A stretch of 64,000 bases of DNA, from NCBI GenBank assembly GCA_020740775.1, contig JAHEWK010000004.1, positions 3,534,001 to 3,598,000 of the forward strand, read 5' to 3'. Both the position numbers and the translations under genes were made by a program. The notes below the pieces were generated by a model. The model worked only from the letters and a program-made list of their open reading frames with translations, ran no database searches and was not told the DNA's origin. Positions 57,862 through 64,000 of this stretch are shown here, piece by piece. Origin of the DNA: Ilyonectria destructans. Lineage: Eukaryota > Ascomycota > Sordariomycetes > Hypocreales > Nectriaceae. The first letter of the stretch is position 1; every line of letters starts with the position of its first letter.

Positions 57862-59643
57862 TATAAGAGCAGACAAGTACGGGCAATACTGTCGAGCCAA
57901 TCGGAACTGTCGACAATCGACAGAGAACCCTAGAATACCACTGAAGTATATGAGGAGTGTGGATCCAGGCTCGCCATCCAGGAATCTTTCAGTACTAAGA
58001 GTAATACTGATCTGGAAGAGAAGCTCGAGGAACTCTTTGAGAGTCTCCCCATACTTCTTGGCCGCCGCAAGGAACTTCATCCTTGGAGTCCGCAAATACA
58101 ACTGAGGCTTCTTCATGAGTTGTGTCAGCTAACCACTCTTCGAACTCTCCATCGCTTCCATCTTCTTCAGAACTCATAGTCAGTATCACTATCCTCGAAA
58201 CCATTAGTAGAGCTGATATCGGCCATGACAGAACGAGAATTACACCGTGATATCTCCTCGCGGTTCGACGTAGTAGACTGCTTCTTTTGGAAACCAAGAT
58301 AATAAGAGGAATAATTCTCGTCGTAAGTCTCACTCATTTTAGGCCATTTCCCCTGACTGGTATCGGGGTATTCCCATACTCTATACTCCCACAAGCACTC
58401 CAGTTGTTGCATTATGTACGGGGAAAGACGAATCCTCAGCTCTTGCTCTCTTGTGGCGGCCGGCATCAAGTACCCTCTCAGAATAAAGGCAATAAACCGT
58501 CTCCATAGTAGTCGATATTTCTTTCTGGTATTTGGTTTGGCCATCAAGGCAAAAGGTTTTGGCTGATAGCTTGTCGGGCTGGCACTGACCAGCCAACAGA
58601 GAAGTAGACGGCAGGTATTCTGGACTGTAAGCTCGCAGCGATCGAGCATTAAGTCTACAGCGTTGAGCACACACGAGATCTTCTGTTCATCCTGCCTTGA
58701 GCTGATGATGTCGCCGTCGCCCTCGTATGGTCCTTGGCCGAGTACGAAATCAGAACTGGAGTTGGTACTGATCCCGGGAGAGGCGGGAATTCGAGTCATT
58801 GCTTGCAGTATATCCCTCCGAACATTCTTATAAATGATTTGCCAGCGCGTGCGCTCTAGCCATAGACTCGTGCCTGCGAACGAACCGTCGCCGAGTGCCT
58901 TGCCGTACACGCGTGGTTGCTTTTCGTCATCCTGATACTTTTGCTCCCGTTCTAGGACCTCGTGTAAATGTGCTCGCGTCTGTGGGTTCAAGCGAGAATG
59001 TGCGGGAGGATTATCGATGACTGTCTCGGTCTGCTTCCCTTTTTGAGCGTGGCCGGCTATCTTGCGGCCAACCTCAAACCATCCACTAGCCTTTCTAGAT
59101 AAGAAAAACCGTTGGCAGAGGACCCCTTCTCTCCATGGAAGCTCATCGTCTAACTTGCAGCCGATTTTCCTAGGTCTCCCAGGCTTTGCGGGTTCTGCCA
59201 ATGCCGGCAAGTGCGGCAATGTGCCTTGATCTTCTTCAGAGCTTGACGATGTACGGACATTTTCGGCACTTGAGTCCGTCTGGCTTTGGCGGAGCAAGGA
59301 AGGGAACTTTGGTTGTGTTAGGGGTAGGAAACTGAAACTCGTCTAGTCCTGATTGGTCTTTGATAATTCCGGGAATTTCCTCGATTATTCTTGCCACTCT
59401 TCGTCGCTCTGCTGGTGACAGGTCCCGATGTCGTGTTTGTAAATGAGTGGGTACTTTGTTAGATACGCAGGCGAATTTGCATTTCTTACTAATCTGACTT
59501 CTGTCTGCTCCCTCAAGGTGAGCGAGTTGCCGGCACAAGGTCAAAAAAACACAGTTTTATTCGCATTTCTTACAGATAGGGACTCGATATCTTTCGAGAT
59601 AAATGAATGGCTCCATAGCGCGGAAATGTTTCATGGTCGTCAT
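57862..59643 (-). pseudogene. OrsD/DUF3505-type gene, degenerate and truncated
   Basis: Minus-strand text from an ATG at 59643: EPFIYLERYRVPICKKC, then FACVSNKVPTHLQTRHRDL with RRVARIIEEIPGIIKDQ. Next comes LKCRKCPYIV, followed by GRPRKIG and LCQRFFLSRKASGWFEVG. Near the end are the helical block EFLELLFQISITLSTERF and SGILGFSVDCRQFRLARQYC. This matches the fungal OrsD (orsellinic acid cluster D, C2H2-like) family, which is widespread and often linked to repeats. At least three frame changes are needed (twice near 59235-59300, once near 58100), plus a stop-bearing insert near 59489-59572. The family's C-terminus is missing: sequence switches to the NmrA-like gene at about 57862. Confidence 0.75.
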
Positions 59644-59841
59644 TTGAGATCTTTCACTGCTTGTGTGAATAGGTTGTGTTTGCCTTAGATACACGACGCG
59701 TAGTTGCAATCCTTACGTACTGAGCTCATGAGGCTGTGATTGGAAGTCACGAAAAGGACCTCTGCCCCTGTCTTTTAAAAGAACTCTACCCCTTGTAAAG
59801 TGGGGCCCAAAAAAGGCCTCTATTAGAGTTCCTGAAGTTAT

Positions 59842-60012
59842 GGTGCTGTAGGTCTATTTGGTGGCATCTTCGCCATCGCCTCTGTGGTTAGTCCCCTACT
59901 TGGAGGTACCTTTACCAACAAAGGGACTTGGAGGTGGTGCTTTTATATCAATCTCCCTATAGGAGCTGTATCAATACTGGTCACCAGTCTAGTCTTCCAT
60001 CTTCCTAAATAA
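59842..60012 (+). pseudogene. DHA2-type MFS transporter fragment
   Basis: The 57-codon frame reads [20 protein letters not shown] followed by [20 protein letters not shown] and GAVSILV, then a stop at 60010-60012. This is the helix 5/6 signature (motif C and [12 protein letters not shown]) of 14-helix drug:H+ antiporters. Nothing of the remaining ~450 residues is seen on either side. Confidence 0.8.
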
Positions 60013-60423
60013 AAGCTCAACGTACAGTACAGGCAGAAGGATGACTTGCAAGGCTGAAACAGCTTATATTATACGGGGAAACTGAATAAGAAAGTTAAAG
60101 GCGATCGTCCCCGTAATGTTAAGTAGGACTTTATTTTAAAGTGAAATATTAGGTTCGGGCTACAATTATAAACTCTTGCACTGACCGATAGGATAATAAA
60201 AGCGTCTTGATTTTCTATCTAAGGAGCGTATCATGGTCGGTCTACATAGCTTCAATTCATTCTTAATGTCTGTAGCTCAGCGGCTCCAAAAGCTAGTGCG
60301 TTTCGAATAACTTGCATCCGTTACGTCGCATAGACCTAATTGGTCTAACTGGATGGATAGGCCGAATCCGCAAGGTAGTTATTCTCGGTACGTTTCCAGT
60401 CGGTATTCGCGACTCGAAAGTAT
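60013..60423. other. intergenic, no gene
   Basis: About 400 bp between the MFS fragment and the epoxide hydrolase 3' end. No motif was seen. Confidence 0.4.
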
Positions 60424-61446
60424 TCAGATTGGCAACTTCAAAGCCCCGCCCAGCACCTTATCTGCCCACCTCGCAACCCTCTGGTTCACCTCATCTGGAG
60501 TATGAATCAACACCCAGTGCGAGCTGTTGCTCAGCTCTGCTCGAGTCAAATCGACAAAGTGCTCCTCCATTCCCAACGATAGCTCCGGTGGCAACGCTTC
60601 ATCGTCCTTCGACGAGATGAAAAGCGCTGGCATCTCAAACTTGTGCTCCTTCCCTGCGAGCGGCAACTCATCCTGGAAGTTGGCCCTGCGTGTGCGATAC
60701 CAGTTCAGAGGACCTCGGAGCTCCGGAGGCCCGTGGGCGAGCGTCTGCTCAGTGTAATAGTCTAATTCTTCCTCAGAAAGCAACTGGGTGTGCTCCAGAT
60801 GAGGCAGGGTGTCGAAAAGAACACCCTCTGCAAAACTTAAGCCATATTCCCCGTTGGAATCAAAGCCACCGAACATGGCGTTCAGCCACAAACGGACCTT
60901 CTCCGGACCCTGGATACGCTCCTCAACTTCCGGACCCATAAATTGTAGCTGATAACCCATGTACGTTAGCTGGCCGCTGGCGATGATGTCCTTAAGATCG
61001 ATGTAGGTGCTGCTTGGTGGAAGGTAAGGAAGGGTGAGACTAAAGACGCCCTGGATAAGTTCAGGATACCACAGAGCAGTTCTCCAGACAACAGCACCGC
61101 CCCAGTCATGGCCTCCAAGGATAATCTTGCCACCACAAACAATCTCGGCAAGCATCTTGATATCCGCCGCTACTTTCTTGAAGGTGTACTCCTCAAAAGC
61201 GTCGGGACGGTCGGTTCCTCCATAGCCAAGCATATCCGGGACGACGACCCGGAACCCCAATGACATGAAGTAAGGAACTTGAAAGCGCCATCCGAGGCCA
61301 AGGTCCGGGAAGCCGTGGACGAGAATCATAGTCGCGAAGACTGGTCCCTCAGGCTCTCCCATCATGAACTTATAAGTCCTAGTATTTAGGTCTGCCGTCC
61401 TGTGGGAGACCCGTGGATCATTTGGTATGAGTTTATCGGGAGCCAT
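60424..61446 (-). CDS. epoxide hydrolase-like alpha/beta hydrolase
   Basis: An intronless gene of 340 residues. The oxyanion motif HGFPDLG lies at 44-50, the nucleophile Asp114 in GGHDWGG, the acid Asp281/282 in SSKDDEALPP, and the catalytic His310 in SSHWVLIHTP. Asp as nucleophile and the Trp next to it (HDW) mark soluble epoxide hydrolases, which open epoxides to diols. Lid-region aromatic residues (YLPPSSTY) could supply the ring tyrosines. It is probably cytosolic or peroxisomal, although the C-terminus LKLPI is not a standard peroxisomal signal. The start at 61446 is the first Met after an upstream stop and gives the usual length. Confidence 0.93.
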   Translation of the reverse strand: MAPDKLIPNDPRVSHRTADLNTRTYKFMMGEPEGPVFATMILVHGFPDLGLGWRFQVPYFMSLGFRVVVPDMLGYGGTDRPDAFEEYTFKKVAADIKMLAEIVCGGKIILGGHDWGGAVVWRTALWYPELIQGVFSLTLPYLPPSSTYIDLKDIIASGQLTYMGYQLQFMGPEVEERIQGPEKVRLWLNAMFGGFDSNGEYGLSFAEGVLFDTLPHLEHTQLLSEEELDYYTEQTLAHGPPELRGPLNWYRTRRANFQDELPLAGKEHKFEMPALFISSKDDEALPPELSLGMEEHFVDLTRAELSNSSHWVLIHTPDEVNQRVARWADKVLGGALKLPI

Positions 61447-62099
61447 ATTGCTTTGGAAGTAGCTTGTGTGTAGTTTCTAGCGATCTGAAAGAAGGGATTG
61501 TCAGCAAATACATATTGCCGCAAAACGCTGGATGAAAATTCACTGCCTTATTTAACACTGAACCATCAATGTGTTTCCATTCGAATAACGCGCATCTGCT
61601 TTCACGCCAAGCAAGAACTCACAATAAAAAGCCTTCGTCTTGTAACTATGCTGTCCTAAGCGTATTGCTTAAGCGCCAGCTCAGATCCCAATCGACAAAC
61701 ACCACTCTTCAATTCGGCACCACAGTAAATAAAATATTTAGAATCGAATGAAGACTACTAAGTAGCAAATCTTCTTCACTGCACGACATGCCTTTTAAGA
61801 TCAAGGCAGTGTTGAGATAAAGCTTAAGAGACGAGCCGAAGTTAGGCCTGAGAGCTCTGTTGGAACTTGCGGGATACCGAGTGGGATACCGAGTGGGATA
61901 CCGAGCGGGATCAACTCGTGGACTCGATGAATAATCGCCTGGGCTCGATGAATAATTGCCTGGGCTCAATGGCGTCTGCGGTATGTCCCACACTCGTCAG
62001 TGCAAGAAAAGGCCTCCCGTATCATCCCAACTATACTGGTCACACTACTACCCCACGGCGGGATAACCGAGTGGGGGCAAGCCGTCTTTGTCAGTTTCG
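61447..62099. other. intergenic with two minisatellites
   Basis: Upstream of the epoxide hydrolase. It contains the tandem repeats at 61871-61964. Open frames here come from the repeats and not from genes. Confidence 0.45.
61871..61964. repeat. two adjacent minisatellites (12 bp x3, 21 bp x2)
   Basis: GGGATACCGAGT is repeated at 61871, 61883 and 61895 (last copy ends C). A 21-bp unit CTCGATGAATAATNGCCTGG+G then runs at 61923 and 61944, and a further partial copy (CTCAATGG) follows. Confidence 0.85.
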
Positions 62100-63371
62100 T
62101 TGGGAATAACTTAACAGAGTCCAACGTTTGATTGTGATTCTTAATAATTAAGTTGATCTTTCCGAGGGACGAGGGGCTCCATCTTGTGGTTTGGCTTAGC
62201 AATCCCACTCGGACTATGTGTACTGATTTGCTATCCTAGTCTTTCCTTCAGAAGGACATATGTGATGAACTATGTCCGTAGATCTATCCCACCTGGCCCC
62301 GGAGGCAGACTGTCCACTCTATTAGTTAAGCAGCTACATAGGATGAAGAAGGTCTATTAACTCAGCGTGGTTGTTAAAGATAGACGCAGACGTTGGGGCA
62401 CTCGGTTGCAAAGGAATGAGGGCGGTCAGTTGAGGCTGATTATACCTTGCTAAGAGTCTTACTAAGTGTCTTGATTCTTGTAACAAACCTTGTAATCCCG
62501 GAATCAATCGGTAGGTGCGGCTCTAAGATAATAGAAATGCCGCCGTTCCACCACGAGGGAAATCTGTTGTGACTGTAATGATTACCCAGCGGGCTGAGGC
62601 TATAAGTTTAAATAATAGGGGAAGGTCGGAGAATTATTCTTGCAGATTTATGTTCGATAACCCTATTATATACAGAGCGGACATCCCTTCTATTCTAATA
62701 TATTAGATCTATTAGAAAACTTAGATTCCTTATGTACCTTATCTAATTGATTACTATAGATCTTTTAAAGCTTATAAAAAGTCCTTCTAGGTTTCCTGCA
62801 GATCTACCTATACATATTATATCTGCCCTGCCTAGAACTCTTATAAGCTAACTCTTATTCTATTTCACAGCTAGCCTAATATAGTATTACTTTAGATTGG
62901 AACCCTATTTCTATCTATTTAGTAATAACCTATCTAAGAGGTTATTACAGTGCTGAAATAGCTTTCTGACTGGTAGCTTAGTCCTCTAGTTAGTCAGTCT
63001 TATCTTCACCAGTATTTAATAAATACATATACATTCTATTACACAATTTCCGCCTCCCGCAGGAGCATTTAATATTGGGGTCCTTATAATTAATATGTTT
63101 GTAGTACTCAGTAAAATTGCAGTGCTATATATACTAATCTGATTTTTATATTCTACCTATTAGCGGGATTTAGGAATCTAGAAATCTATCCATAGCTATT
63201 ACACTAGCAAAAGGCAGCGCCTATCAGGTAAGGTCGCATCTTAATTTATCTACAGCCGGAGGGAGGCAGCAGGGGTGTAAGTAGAAAAGCACGCCAGATT
63301 ACTCTGGACCTCTCTGACTATTGTATAGGGTAACATATTACCACAACCGAGTTCTCGTATTGGTCAAGATT
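62100..63371. other. AT-rich gene-free block, probably a decayed element
   Basis: About 1.3 kb, with 62580-63250 clearly AT-rich and full of TATTA, CTTATA and TAGATC words on both strands. No open frame of note. This is the composition expected of a transposon mutated by repeat-induced point mutation, but no element could be identified. Confidence 0.45.
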
Positions 63372-64000
63372 CTATATCGCAGTACCAAGCAGTGGACACT
63401 CCTCACCATACGCACCCTCGATCCTATAGCTCTTTGCCATTGACCCCCACCCCTCATCGAAGAACTGGGCATTGAGGAGATTCTCGACTTCCTGTGTAAT
63501 ATCCCTAAGCGGAAAGTTTGTCCTGTTCCCGGGAAGGGTGCCATTAATGGCATCTCCAAAGAACTCAGTAACAGCGTAGATACTATCCGAGATCTGCACT
63601 GACGCGACCGTAAATCCGCCATCGTTAAGAGAAGAATTGGGAATAGTGCCAAGATTCTCTGCAGATTTACACTTGGCGTTGCTAGATCTGAGAACGATGG
63701 TCCCCTTGTTGGTATCTGAGACCAACAGGACGGTACCAGCGTAGAGCAGGGGCAAATGGATACCGTCGAGGCCTTGTCCGATGGGCTGGTCACCAGAAGA
63801 TAGCGGGATGTGAACGGGCTTTCCCTTGGAGGCTCTGATATCAAAACGGTACAGCTGACCATCCGTGCTATCAGAAACTAAAAATAAGTCATCCTTACGA
63901 GCAATACCCGTGAAGCCGCGAATGGTATGATCAGCTGGCTCAACAAGATACCAAGGGACAGCCGAGTTTCCGTCAGCGCTGACCTTGATCAAGCTGCTTG
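63372..64000 (-). CDS. SMP-30/beta-propeller protein, C-terminal part (runs off the right edge)
   Basis: The frame is open from the window end to the stop at 63372-63374, so the N-terminus lies outside. The text has propeller-blade features: GFTGIARKDDLFLVSDSTDG, LYRFDI, a segment with DGIHLPLLYAGTVLLVSDT, and FTVASVQISDSIYAVTEF. The end reads NRTNFPLRDITQEVENLL, which is like fungal quinoprotein/SMP-30 or TRI14-like proteins. Most of these are secreted or cytosolic proteins of unknown function related to lactonases. The last ~20 residues (EGAYGEECPLLGTAI) are not typical, and the stop is unambiguous. Confidence 0.6.
   Translation of the reverse strand, partial: SSLIKVSADGNSAVPWYLVEPADHTIRGFTGIARKDDLFLVSDSTDGQLYRFDIRASKGKPVHIPLSSGDQPIGQGLDGIHLPLLYAGTVLLVSDTNKGTIVLRSSNAKCKSAENLGTIPNSSLNDGGFTVASVQISDSIYAVTEFFGDAINGTLPGNRTNFPLRDITQEVENLLNAQFFDEGWGSMAKSYRIEGAYGEECPLLGTAI

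Overview
This is nuclear DNA of a filamentous ascomycete (Pezizomycotina). The evidence is the 48-110 bp GT-AG introns with CTAAC/CTAAT-like branch points and the gene families present: HET, a NACHT NLR-like protein, a Zn2Cys6 regulator, RTA1, GH7, a Git3-type receptor, LaeA-like methyltransferases, and an OrsD-type protein. I cannot name the species. Gene density is low for a core region. Many intergenic gaps are 1-2.5 kb, there are several minisatellites and AT-rich blocks, and at least seven broken genes or relics. This looks like an accessory, possibly subtelomeric, region.

Layout. 0-2.4 kb: the end of an MFS permease and a CorA-like membrane protein. 2.8-9.5 kb: a five-exon gene for a 1690-residue protein with an N-terminal lipase/esterase-like domain, a NACHT ATPase and an unusual C-terminal membrane domain. 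It is divergent from a gene for a DUF6601-like membrane protein, and the shared promoter carries a 24-bp minisatellite. This pair is my main candidate for an undescribed allorecognition or cell-death module. 10.2-14.2 kb: a dead BAHD/TRI101-like acyltransferase and a Git3-like receptor. 16.2-26.8 kb: an MFS transporter and an amine oxidase sharing a GATA-rich promoter, then a Baeyer-Villiger monooxygenase, a Zn2Cys6 factor and an RTA1-family exporter. These could form a small catabolic or metabolite locus. 27.7-36.2 kb: a secreted protein with a predicted N-terminal histidine (LPMO-like), a HET-domain protein, and an intact eight-exon LaeA-like methyltransferase. 37.7-43.7 kb: a GH7 endoglucanase, an aldo-keto reductase and a sialidase-like secreted protein. 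45.8-50.2 kb: a divergent COQ1-like prenyl synthase with altered aspartate motifs, a broken alcohol dehydrogenase and an HD-domain cyanamide hydratase-like protein. 50.6-60 kb: a satellite array, a dead methyltransferase, a small protein with a PD-(D/E)XK-like signature, a dead D-amino-acid oxidase, a membrane protein, and a degenerate OrsD-type gene fused to the 3' half of an NmrA-like reductase gene. 60.4-64 kb: an epoxide hydrolase, an AT-rich relic block, and the start-truncated end of an SMP-30-like beta-propeller gene.

A recurring theme is gene death by stop codons that sit where the family normally has tryptophan. A G-to-A change in TGG gives TAG or TGA, which is what repeat-induced point mutation (RIP) would produce on one strand. 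Exon boundaries below come from reading splice signals and keeping frame by hand. No alignment or database search was run.
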